The translations under genes were made by a program, and so were the position numbers. Shown here in pieces: positions 8,642 through 16,651 of a DNA stretch of 64,000 nt. The stretch spans positions 1,178,001-1,242,000 of the forward strand of contig NZ_CP041146.1 in NCBI RefSeq assembly GCF_006494775.1, read 5' to 3'. Position 1 is the stretch's first letter; the number at the start of each line of letters is the position of its first letter. The notes beneath the pieces are model-generated. The model was not told the origin of the DNA, ran no database searches, and worked only from the letters and a program-made list of their open reading frames with translations. Source of the DNA: Nocardioides humi. Its GTDB lineage: Bacteria; Actinomycetota; Actinomycetes; Propionibacteriales; Nocardioidaceae.

Positions 8642-10504
8642 ATGCCGAAGACCTCACGCCGGCTCACCGTGCACCCCCTGACCCTGCGGGAGGTCGAGGT
8701 CGTCCGGGTGGTGGACCTGACGCCGGGGATGCGACGCGTCACCCTGTCCGGCGAGCAGCTGCGCGCGTTCACCTCGGCGAACGGCCTCCCGCAGCCGGCG
8801 TTCGACTCGCCGGGCTTCGACGACGACATCGCGCTCTACTTCCCGTACCCGGGCCAGAGCGAGCCGGTGCTGCCGGTACAGCAGGAGAGCGGCCTGAGCA
8901 CGCCCCGGGACCCGCGGCCACTGTCGCGGGAGTACACCGTCCGCCGCTGGAGCCCGGAGACCGGCGAGCTGGATGTCGACTTCGTCGAGCACGGCATCGG
9001 GGTCGGCACGACCTGGGCCCACCGCGCCCAGCCGGGCGACCGCATCCACGTCACCGGTCCCAGCAGCTCGAAGGCGTTCCCGGTGGCGGACTGGCTGCTC
9101 GCGGCCGGCGACGACACCATGATCCCCGCGATCGCCCGCCTGCTCGACGAGCTGCCCGACGACGCGCGGGCGCAGGTGTTCATCGAGGTCGCCGAGGAAG
9201 CCCACCGGCTGGAGCTGCGGGCGCTGCCGCACGTCCAGGTGACCTGGCTGGTGCGCGACGGCGCCGAGGCGGGTACGACGACGCTGCTCGTCGACGCGGT
9301 CCGGAGCGCCACCTGGTGGGACGGCCGCCCGTTCGCGTGGATCGCGGGCGAGCGGACCGCCGTACGGGACCTGCGCCGGCACCTGGTCGAGGACCGCGGC
9401 ATGGCGAAGCAGGACATCGAGTTCACCGGGTACTGGCGGCGCGGCGAGGTCGTCGCCCTGGAGACCGACGAGGCGGTGCCCGACCCCGAGAGGTCGATCA
9501 CGCCGTTCGACCGGCTCCATGAGCTGACCGAGCTGATCGCGCCGATCGCGATCCGCACCGCCGTCGAGCTGGACGTCGCCGAGCTGATCTCCCGGGGTGT
9601 GAGCAGCGTGGCGGACCTGGCCGCCCGGGCCGGCGCCGACGAGCGGGCGCTGGGCAAGCTGCTGCGCTACCTGCACGCGCTGGACGTCGTGACCGAGACC
9701 GAGCCGGGCCACTACGGCCTCGCGCCCATGGGAGAGGTCCTGACCGTCGAGTTCATGGCGGACTACCTGCACCCGGCCGGCGCGCTGGGCCGGGAGATGC
9801 TCGGCATCCACGGGCTCACCGAGGCGATCCGCACCGGCCGGGCGTCGTACGCCTCCGTCACGGGCCGGACGTACGCCGACGCACGAGCCGAGCAGGACTA
9901 CGAGGACCGCTACCTGGAGCGCCTCGCCGAGCTCCAGTCCGCGCTGGCGGTGTCGATCGCCACCTCGGACCTCCTGAAGGGCGTCGAGCACCTGGTGATC
10001 CACTCCGACGGCGCCGGCGCCCAGGCCGGCGAGTTCGTCAACGTCCACCCGGACCTCCGGGTCACGATCTGCGCGCTGCCCGCCCAGGCCGACTGGCTGC
10101 GCCGCGACCTGCCCGCCACGATCCCCGACGAGCAGCAGCACGCCCGCGTCCATGTGGTCGAGCAGTCCGTCTTCGAGCCCGGCCCGGCCTCGGACGCCGT
10201 GCTCGTCAGCCGCGCGCTCACGTCGCTGCCCGACGCCGACGCCGCCCACGCGCTGCGCCGCGCGTCCGAGAGCGTCCTGCCGGGCGGACGGGTGCTGCTG
10301 ATCGAGGAGGTCTTCGACACCGACGACCTCGACGAGCACGACGGCGAGGCCGACCTGCTCGCCCTCACCGTCCACGGCTCCGGACTGCGCACCGCCACCG
10401 AGCTCGACGCCGTCATCGCCGGAGCAGGTCTCGTCCGCAGCGCGACCCACACCGTCGGCTGGGGCACCACTGTCCACGAGCTCGTGCCTGCCGACACCCA
10501 CTGA
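8642..10504 (+). CDS. siderophore-interacting (SIP) flavoreductase fused to a methyltransferase-like domain
   Basis: A 620-residue fusion. Residues 1 to about 275 are a SIP/ViuB-type ferric-siderophore reductase: FAD-binding 'REYTVRRW' at about 97-104, 'AAGDDTMIPAIARLLD' at about 155-170 and the closing 'GYWRRGE' near 263. Residues 285-620 look like a plant-type/polyketide O-methyltransferase: a winged-helix dimerisation part ('LIAPIAIRTAVELDVAELI', 'LAPMGEVL') and a Rossmann-like part. The SAM loop, normally GGGxG, reads 'HSDGAGAQ' near residue 455, so methyltransferase activity is doubtful. The ATG at 8642 is chosen because homology begins there; the frame stays open far upstream but overlaps the divergent regulator. 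The first half would reduce imported Fe(III)-siderophore to release Fe(II) in the cytoplasm. Confidence 0.85.
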   Translation: MPKTSRRLTVHPLTLREVEVVRVVDLTPGMRRVTLSGEQLRAFTSANGLPQPAFDSPGFDDDIALYFPYPGQSEPVLPVQQESGLSTPRDPRPLSREYTVRRWSPETGELDVDFVEHGIGVGTTWAHRAQPGDRIHVTGPSSSKAFPVADWLLAAGDDTMIPAIARLLDELPDDARAQVFIEVAEEAHRLELRALPHVQVTWLVRDGAEAGTTTLLVDAVRSATWWDGRPFAWIAGERTAVRDLRRHLVEDRGMAKQDIEFTGYWRRGEVVALETDEAVPDPERSITPFDRLHELTELIAPIAIRTAVELDVAELISRGVSSVADLAARAGADERALGKLLRYLHALDVVTETEPGHYGLAPMGEVLTVEFMADYLHPAGALGREMLGIHGLTEAIRTGRASYASVTGRTYADARAEQDYEDRYLERLAELQSALAVSIATSDLLKGVEHLVIHSDGAGAQAGEFVNVHPDLRVTICALPAQADWLRRDLPATIPDEQQHARVHVVEQSVFEPGPASDAVLVSRALTSLPDADAAHALRRASESVLPGGRVLLIEEVFDTDDLDEHDGEADLLALTVHGSGLRTATELDAVIAGAGLVRSATHTVGWGTTVHELVPADTH

Positions 10505-10541
10505 CCTCATCCCCATGCTGAAGAGAAGGAAGCACACATCC

Positions 10542-11501
10542 ATGACCATGACACCCCTGAGACGCCGCGGCGCGGCCCTGACCGCGGCCCTGCTGGGCTC
10601 CGCGCTCGTCCTCAGCGCCTGCGGCAGCGACGGCGACGCCGACGACGCGACCGGCGAGACGCGCAGCGTCGAGGCCGACAACGGGACGGTCGAGGTTCCC
10701 GTCGACCCGCAGCGGGTCGCGGTTCTCGGCAACGCGGTCCTGCCGTACCTCGACCTCGGCGGCGAGCCGATCGCGGTCACCGACCTGGACAGCAGTGCGC
10801 TGGCCGACCTCCCGTCCGACCAGCGGGCCGCCTACGACGCCGCGACGAACGTGGGCGTGAACGGCGGCGAGGCCGACTACGAGAAGCTCGCGAAGCTGGA
10901 GCCGGACCTCATCGTCATCGCGGTGCCCGAGAGCGACTACGAGAAGCTCGAGGACAAGCTGACCTCGATCGCACCGACCGTCCACCTGGGCTTCGACAGC
11001 GACTGGAAGTTCCGCGCCACCGCCCTGGCGGAGGCGACCGGCGAGACGGACGCGTTCGACGAGCAGAAGGCGAGCTACGACGACGTGGTCACCAGGATCC
11101 AGCAGGAGCACGGCGACACCCTGAAGACCGCGAAGATCACCGAGGCCTACCGCTGGGAGTCGGAGGATGCCGGCAAGTTCAGCATCAACGGCTCGCTGTG
11201 CGCCGAGGTCGTCCGCGACGAGGGCATCGTCGACTTCGCTCCGGCCGAGTTCTCGGTGTCGTTCGAGCAGATCGGCAGCCTGGCCGAGAGTGACCTGATC
11301 CTGTACCCCGCAGCCATCGACGGCCAGCCGTCGGAGGCCATCGTCCCCGTGCTGGAGACCAACTCCTGGAAGGCGCTCCCGGCGGTGACGTCCGGCCGCG
11401 CGCAGGGGATCTACTGCCCGTGGGGCAGGTCGTTCGGCTTCGCCGCCCAGTATCTGGAAGGCCTCGAGCGAGCCCTGGCGACGCTCGAGACCGAGCAGTG
11501 A
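10542..11501 (+). CDS. iron-siderophore ABC transporter binding lipoprotein (FepB/FecB type), copy 1
   Basis: A 319-residue lipoprotein. The signal peptide ends in the lipobox 'LVLSAC' (Cys near residue 27), followed by an acidic linker and a helical-backbone-type periplasmic binding fold: 'VPVDPQRVAVLGNAVLPYL', 'LEPDLIVIAVPES', and a C-terminal 'SWKALPAVTSGRA' segment. The start at 10542 is chosen because GAAGGAAG lies 11-12 bases upstream; an in-frame ATG at 10515 lacks such a site. It would capture a ferric siderophore outside the membrane for the permeases encoded downstream. The gene lies 37 bases after the SIP fusion, so it is probably in the same operon. It is a close paralogue of the next gene. 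Confidence 0.9.
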   Translation: MTMTPLRRRGAALTAALLGSALVLSACGSDGDADDATGETRSVEADNGTVEVPVDPQRVAVLGNAVLPYLDLGGEPIAVTDLDSSALADLPSDQRAAYDAATNVGVNGGEADYEKLAKLEPDLIVIAVPESDYEKLEDKLTSIAPTVHLGFDSDWKFRATALAEATGETDAFDEQKASYDDVVTRIQQEHGDTLKTAKITEAYRWESEDAGKFSINGSLCAEVVRDEGIVDFAPAEFSVSFEQIGSLAESDLILYPAAIDGQPSEAIVPVLETNSWKALPAVTSGRAQGIYCPWGRSFGFAAQYLEGLERALATLETEQ

Positions 11502-11575
11502 CGACCTTCCCGCGACGGCTGCATCTCCCGGCGACCCCGATGAACCCGATGACGAGCAGAAGGAAGAGCACACCC

Positions 11576-12559
11576 ATGACCACGACACCGAGACGACGCG
11601 GCTCGGCCGCAGCCGCCGTACTCCTGAGCGCCGCGCTCGTCCTCGCCGCCTGCGGCAGTGACGGCGACGCCGCCGGCGACAAGGCGGGCGAGACGCACAG
11701 CGTCACGGCCGACAACGGGACGATCGAGGTTCCCGTCGACCCGCAGCGGGTCGTCACGATCGGCAACACGACGCTCCCGTTCATCGACATGGGCGGCGAG
11801 CCGGTGGGCGTCACCGACGTGTCCGCCTCCGAGCTCGGCCTCATTCCCGAGGACCAGAGGACCACGTTCGAGGCGGGCACGAGCCTCGGCGCCAGCGCCG
11901 ACCAGATCGACCTGGAGCAGCTCGCCGGCCTGGAGCCGGACCTCATCCTGGCCCAGTTCCCCGAGAGCGAGTTCGAGCCGCTCGAGAAGCAGCTGGGGTC
12001 GATCGCCCCGACGGTCTTCTGGGGGCTCGGCACCGAGTGGAAGGCCTTCGCCGACGGACTTGCGCAGGCCGGCAACCTGACGGACGGGCTCGGCGAGCAG
12101 AAGGCCGAGTTCGAGGACAAGATCACCCGGATCCAGGAGACCTACGGCGAGATCATCGACGACACCTCGTTCGTCAATCTCGACCGCTGGGCGAGCTCCG
12201 ATCCCGGGACGTTCTCCATCGCGGACTTCGGCTGCGTCGAGATCGCCCAGGACGACATCGGCATGGACTTCCCGAGGGCCGCCGAGGGCGAGGACCCCCT
12301 GGGCTGGACCTCCCTGCCGTTCGAGCAGCTCGCGGAGCTGTCCGAGTACGACGTGATCACCTACCCCGTCGACGCCGAGGGCCGGCCGACGGAGCCCTTC
12401 GCGCCGGTGGTCGAGACCAACACCTGGAAGGCGCTGCCTGCCGTGGGCTCCGGTCGCGCGCTCGGCGTCTTCTGCCCCGGCAACAACTCCTACGGGCCCG
12501 TCCTGCAGTACCTGGACTCGCTCGACGCCGCTCTGGCCACCCTGCCCGCCAAGGAGTGA
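11576..12559 (+). CDS. iron-siderophore ABC transporter binding lipoprotein (FepB/FecB type), copy 2
   Basis: A 327-residue paralogue of the preceding binding protein, with lipobox 'LVLAAC' and the same landmarks ('VPVDPQRVVTIGNTTLPFI', 'LEPDLILAQFPES', 'TWKALPAVGSGRA'). Even the translation start region is shared: GAAGGAAG, then a short A/C-rich spacer and ATGACC. This points to a tandem duplication including the ribosome-binding site. Copy 2 has an insertion near residue 240 (acidic, 'RAAEGEDPLGWTSLP') not present in copy 1, in the part of the fold that lines the ligand cleft, so the two may bind different siderophores. Its stop codon overlaps the proposed start of the first permease. Confidence 0.9.
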   Translation: MTTTPRRRGSAAAAVLLSAALVLAACGSDGDAAGDKAGETHSVTADNGTIEVPVDPQRVVTIGNTTLPFIDMGGEPVGVTDVSASELGLIPEDQRTTFEAGTSLGASADQIDLEQLAGLEPDLILAQFPESEFEPLEKQLGSIAPTVFWGLGTEWKAFADGLAQAGNLTDGLGEQKAEFEDKITRIQETYGEIIDDTSFVNLDRWASSDPGTFSIADFGCVEIAQDDIGMDFPRAAEGEDPLGWTSLPFEQLAELSEYDVITYPVDAEGRPTEPFAPVVETNTWKALPAVGSGRALGVFCPGNNSYGPVLQYLDSLDAALATLPAKE

Positions 12560-13599
12560 CAGCTCTCGCACTGCGCCGCGACGGCCCGGGCACCGTGAAG
12601 GTGCCCGGGCCGCGCCGGCGTCTGATCGGGCTGGTCGTCGCGCTCGTGGCGCTGCTGGTCCTGCTGGTGCTGAGCGTGATGATCGGGTCGACCGCGATCG
12701 CGCCGTCGGTGGTGTGGGACGCCCTGTTCCGTCCATCCGCCGACATCGACCAGTTCGCGATCCGCGACTACCGGCTGCCGCGGACCGTCGCCGGCCTCGC
12801 GGTGGGCGCCGCGCTCGGGCTCTCCGGTGCGTTGATGCAGGCGCTGACCCGCAATCCACTGGCCGAGCCGGGCATCCTCGGCGTCAACGCGGGCGCGTCG
12901 TTCGCGGTGACGGTCGCCGTGGGACTGCTCGGCGTCCGCGACATCGGTGACTACATGTGGTTCGCCTTCGCCGGGGCACTGGTCGTGACGATCATGGTGC
13001 TCGCCCTCGGGTCGACCCGGCAGGGTCAGTCGCCGGTGGCGATGGTGCTGGCCGGAATCTGCATCGGCGCGGTGCTCGGGGGCGCCCGGGAGGCGCTCCA
13101 GCTGACCAACCCGGAGGCCTTCGACGCGATGCGGTCCTGGAACGCCGGGTCGATCCTGGGGCGGCCGCTGGAGATCGTCTGGCCGATCCTGCCGTTCTTC
13201 GCCGTGGCGATCGTCCTGGCGTTCGCGGTGGCGGGCCCGCTCAACGCCATGGCCCTGGGCGACGAGCTGGCCGTCGCCCAGGGTGTCCGGCTGGCACGTA
13301 CCCGCGTCCTCGCGGTCATCGCGCTCACCCTGCTCGCCGGAGGCGCCACCGCGATCGCCGGCCCCATCGCGTTCGTCGGACTCATGGTCCCGCACGTCGC
13401 TCGCTGGATCGTCGGCCCGCACCAGCGCTGGATCTTCGCCTACAGCGTCCTTCTCGGCCCGATCCTGCTGCTGGCCTCCGACATCCTCGGCCGCGTCGTC
13501 ATGCACCCGAGCGAGGTCCCCGTCGGCGTCGTCACCGCCTTCGTGGGCGCGCCCGTGCTGATCGCGCTCGCGCGGCGGAAGAGGGCGAGCGGGCTGTGA
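12556..13599 (+). CDS. FecCD-family iron-siderophore permease, first subunit
   Basis: About 347 residues with roughly ten membrane helices. The family landmarks are 'LRLPRTVAGLAVGAALGLSG'-like 'YRLPRTVAGLAVGAALGLSG', 'LTRNPLAEPGILGVNAGA' and the cytoplasmic coupling region 'GPIAFVGLMVPHVARWIVG'. The start is uncertain: GTG at 12556 overlaps the upstream stop codon (GTGA, as in the next gene pairs), while GTG at 12595 would give 334 residues; neither has a clear Shine-Dalgarno sequence. It should pair with the following permease as the membrane channel through which the ferric siderophore enters. Confidence 0.9.
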   Translation: MTALALRRDGPGTVKVPGPRRRLIGLVVALVALLVLLVLSVMIGSTAIAPSVVWDALFRPSADIDQFAIRDYRLPRTVAGLAVGAALGLSGALMQALTRNPLAEPGILGVNAGASFAVTVAVGLLGVRDIGDYMWFAFAGALVVTIMVLALGSTRQGQSPVAMVLAGICIGAVLGGAREALQLTNPEAFDAMRSWNAGSILGRPLEIVWPILPFFAVAIVLAFAVAGPLNAMALGDELAVAQGVRLARTRVLAVIALTLLAGGATAIAGPIAFVGLMVPHVARWIVGPHQRWIFAYSVLLGPILLLASDILGRVVMHPSEVPVGVVTAFVGAPVLIALARRKRASGL

Positions 13600-14642
13600 G
13601 CGCGGTGGACTTCGGACGGCGGGTGCTGGTGCTGCGGCGCCGGCGGATCGCTGTACGGCTCGAGCGGCGATCGGTCCTCGTCTGCACAGCACTCGCGGTC
13701 GCGGCGGCCGGCCTGGCGGTGCTCGCGCTGATGACCGGCTCCTATCAGCTGAGCGCCGGCCAGGTGGTCTCCGCGCTGACCGGCGGCGAGACCGGGCTGG
13801 TCCACGACATCGTGGTCGAGTGGAGGCTGCCCCGCGTGGTTGCGGCGCTGGTGTTCGGTGCCGCGCTGGGGGTGAGCGGGGCCGTGTTCCAGTCGCTCCT
13901 GCGCAACCCGCTGGCGGACCCCGGTCTCATCGGATTCTCCCAGGGCTCCTACACCGGTGCGCTGGTCGTGATCCTGGTCGTCAACGGCAGCTATCTGCAG
14001 CTGGTCGGCGGAGCGCTGCTGGGCGGGATGGCCACGGCTGTCGCGGTCTATCTGCTCGCCTACCGCCGCGGAGTGCAGGGATTCCGGCTGATCGTCGTCG
14101 GCATCGGAGTCTCGGCGACGCTGGAGTCGCTCAACATCTGGCTGATCCTCAAGGCGGAGCTGGAGCAGGCGATGGCCGCGGCTGCGTGGGGGGCCGGGTC
14201 GCTCAACGGCGTGTCCTGGAACCAGGTGGTCCTCGGCGGCTCCTGCATCGCCGTACTCCTGCTGCTGGCGGGCATGTCGAGCCGGCCGATGCGCCAGCTG
14301 GAGCTCGGCGACGACGCGGCCGCGTCCCAGGGGGTGCGGGTCTCGCCGGCCCGGCTCGGCCTGATCGTGGTGGGCGTGGCGCTGACCGCGACCGTCACGG
14401 CCGCATCCGGCCCGATCGCCTTCATCTCGCTGGTCGCACCGCAGATCGGACGCCGGCTCGCCCGCACCGGGGGGATCACCCTCGCTCCCGCCGCCTTCGT
14501 CGGCGCGTTGCTGTGCCTGGCGGCGGACTACGTCGCCCAGCACGTCGCCCCCACCCCGCTGCCCGTCGGGATGATCACCGTCATGCTCGGCGGCGGCTAC
14601 CTCGGATACCTGCTGTTCACCGAAGCCAGGAGACGCCTGTGA
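13596..14642 (+). CDS. FecCD-family iron-siderophore permease, second subunit
   Basis: A 348-residue integral membrane protein with an Arg-rich cytoplasmic N-terminus and about ten helices. Family motifs are 'WRLPRVVAALVFGAALGVSG', 'LLRNPLADPGLIGFSQGSYTG' and the ATPase-coupling segment 'GPIAFISLVAPQIGRRLARTG'. The GTG start at 13596 overlaps the preceding stop by four bases (GTGA), which implies translational coupling and equal production of both permease subunits. It forms the heterodimeric FepD/FepG-like channel with the upstream gene. Confidence 0.92.
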   Translation: MSAVDFGRRVLVLRRRRIAVRLERRSVLVCTALAVAAAGLAVLALMTGSYQLSAGQVVSALTGGETGLVHDIVVEWRLPRVVAALVFGAALGVSGAVFQSLLRNPLADPGLIGFSQGSYTGALVVILVVNGSYLQLVGGALLGGMATAVAVYLLAYRRGVQGFRLIVVGIGVSATLESLNIWLILKAELEQAMAAAAWGAGSLNGVSWNQVVLGGSCIAVLLLLAGMSSRPMRQLELGDDAAASQGVRVSPARLGLIVVGVALTATVTAASGPIAFISLVAPQIGRRLARTGGITLAPAAFVGALLCLAADYVAQHVAPTPLPVGMITVMLGGGYLGYLLFTEARRRL

Positions 14643-15466
14643 GCGCAACCACGACCGACGTCCCGCGCCTCCGGGTGGAGTCGGCGACGATCGGCTACGA
14701 CAAGCGGATCATCTCCGAGCACCTCTCGGTGGCGATCCCCGACGAGTCGTTCACGGTCATCGTCGGCCCGAACGCGTGCGGCAAGTCCACCCTGCTGCGC
14801 GGCCTCTCCCGGCTGCTGAAGCCGTCAGCCGGGCAGGTCGTGCTCGACGGTGCCGACATCACCTCCTTCAAGACCAAGGAGGTGGCCCGCAGGGTCGGCC
14901 TGCTGCCGCAGACGTCGATCGCGCCCGACGGGATCACCGTGGCCGACCTGGTGGCCCGCGGCCGATTCCCCTACCAGGGGTTCATGCGGCAGTGGACCGA
15001 GGCCGACGAGCAGGCAGTGCTCAGGGCGATGGACCAGACCGCGGTCACCGAGCTCTCCGGGCGCCTCGTGGACGAGCTGTCGGGCGGGCAGCGCCAGCGG
15101 GTGTGGGTGGCGATGGCGCTCGCGCAGCACACCGACATCCTGCTGCTGGACGAGCCGACCACCTTCCTCGACATCGCCCACCAGATCGAGCTGCTGGAGC
15201 TCTTCACCGACCTGCACCACGTCGGCCACACCCTGGTCGCCGTCCTGCACGACCTGAACCACGCTGCGCGCTACGGCACCCACCTGATCGCCATGAAGGA
15301 CGGCCGGGTCGTCGCCGAGGGCACGCCGGACGAGGTCGTCACTGTCGAGCTGGTCGAGGAGGTGTTCGGTCTGCGCTGCCTGGTGGTGCCCGATCCGGCG
15401 GCCGGCAGTCCCCAGGTGGTGCCACTCGGGCGCGAACGACCCCGACGGGAGGACCGGAAGGCATGA
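14639..15466 (+). CDS. FepC-type ATPase of the iron-siderophore importer
   Basis: A 275-residue ABC ATPase. Walker A 'GPNACGKST' is at about residues 43-51, the Q-loop in 'VGLLPQTS', the signature 'LSGGQRQRVWVAMAL' near 145, Walker B 'ILLLDEPTTFLD' near 169 and the switch His in 'VLHDLNHAARYG'. 'VARGRFPYQG' is characteristic of the FepC/FhuC branch. The start GTG overlaps the upstream stop (GTGA) and has CCAGGAG upstream. All catalytic residues are intact, unlike those of the half-transporters encoded at the end of the operon. It powers the two FecCD permeases. Confidence 0.95.
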   Translation: MSATTTDVPRLRVESATIGYDKRIISEHLSVAIPDESFTVIVGPNACGKSTLLRGLSRLLKPSAGQVVLDGADITSFKTKEVARRVGLLPQTSIAPDGITVADLVARGRFPYQGFMRQWTEADEQAVLRAMDQTAVTELSGRLVDELSGGQRQRVWVAMALAQHTDILLLDEPTTFLDIAHQIELLELFTDLHHVGHTLVAVLHDLNHAARYGTHLIAMKDGRVVAEGTPDEVVTVELVEEVFGLRCLVVPDPAAGSPQVVPLGRERPRREDRKA

Positions 15467-16644
15467 GCGCGAGCAGCATCGAGAGACTGACGGCCGGTGA
15501 GTGGAGTCCCGAGAGATTCAGGCGGCATCTCGAGGAGACAGGCACCCCGCTCGTCGAGCGGGTCTCGGCGGGCGAGGTGGAGGTGACCTTCGTCGACGAG
15601 CCCGGGGACGACACGGCGGTCACCCTCTCGGTCGTCATCGGCCCCCGCATCGGCCGCAACACGATCGACACGGAGTTCGCGGCGGTGGCCGGGACATCGT
15701 TCCGCGCTCTCACGCTGCGGATGCGCTCCGACCTGCGCTTCTCGTACGTGTTCACCCGGCGGGGGTCGACGGGTGAGGAGGAACAGGTCCCGGACCCGTT
15801 CAACCCGCCGCCGAGGTTCTCGGCGTACCCGGAGGCGAGGTTCTCCGGGTCGTCGGTGGCCGCACTGCCCGATGCGGATCCGCTGCCCTGGCTCGACCAG
15901 GCCGAGAGGAGGCCAACGCCGGCCCTGGAGGTCGCGACGCTGGCGAGCGAGCTCCTGGGCAACGAGCGCCGGATCTGGGTCTCGATGCCCCCGGGAGAGC
16001 TCTCCGGCGAGAGCGCGCTGCCCTTCGTGATCCAGCTCGACGGCACACCCGACCACAGCGCGCCGAGCGTTCGCGACGCCCTGGTCGAGGCCGGCGCCAT
16101 CCGGCCGTGCGCGGTGGTCCTCGTCGACCAGCTCGGGATGCAGCGCTACGACGAGCTGCTCTGCAACCCGGCGTTCTCCCGCATGCTGGTCGAGGAGCTG
16201 CTGCCGTGGCTCCACCGCCGGTACCCGCTCTCGCGGGACTCCGCCGACATCGCGCTGGCCGGCGAGAGCTACGGCGGCCTGTGTGCCGGATGGACGGCGC
16301 TGCACCACCCGGAGACCTTCGGCAACGCCGTCCTCCAGTCGCCGTCGTGCGGGTACCACCCCGACCTGACGTGGGGCACCGGGGCGGGTGAGCTGCTGCG
16401 CCGCGTTCCCGTACCGACGCTGATCGCCGACTCCCTGGCCGCGGAGCCGGCGCCCGTCCGCATCTTCCACGACGTCGGCGAGCTGGAGGGCTCGAACACC
16501 CACAGCCGCTGGCTGGACCAGGTGCTCACCGGGAAGGGCTACGACACCCTCTACCGAGAATTCGCCGGCGGGCACGACTACGCATGGTGGCGGGGGCTCT
16601 TCGCCGATGCCCTGCGCTGGTGCTTCCCTCCCGAGGCGGAGTGA
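15463..16644 (+). CDS. enterochelin esterase-type siderophore hydrolase
   Basis: A 393-residue protein with the two-domain plan of Fes-type esterases: an N-terminal beta-rich domain (about residues 30-150, with 'FNPPPRFSAYPEARFSGS' linker) and a C-terminal alpha/beta hydrolase. The nucleophile elbow is 'GESYGG' with Ser near residue 269, and the catalytic His lies in 'AGGHDYAWWR' near 371; the likely acid lies between. Fes enzymes cut the trilactone backbone of imported ferric enterobactin-like siderophores, which eases iron release. The start overlaps the upstream stop (ATGA). Its presence suggests that the imported siderophore contains ester bonds, although esterases of this type also act on other substrates. 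Confidence 0.88.
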   Translation: MSASSIERLTAGEWSPERFRRHLEETGTPLVERVSAGEVEVTFVDEPGDDTAVTLSVVIGPRIGRNTIDTEFAAVAGTSFRALTLRMRSDLRFSYVFTRRGSTGEEEQVPDPFNPPPRFSAYPEARFSGSSVAALPDADPLPWLDQAERRPTPALEVATLASELLGNERRIWVSMPPGELSGESALPFVIQLDGTPDHSAPSVRDALVEAGAIRPCAVVLVDQLGMQRYDELLCNPAFSRMLVEELLPWLHRRYPLSRDSADIALAGESYGGLCAGWTALHHPETFGNAVLQSPSCGYHPDLTWGTGAGELLRRVPVPTLIADSLAAEPAPVRIFHDVGELEGSNTHSRWLDQVLTGKGYDTLYREFAGGHDYAWWRGLFADALRWCFPPEAE

Positions 16645-16651
16645 TCCCACG

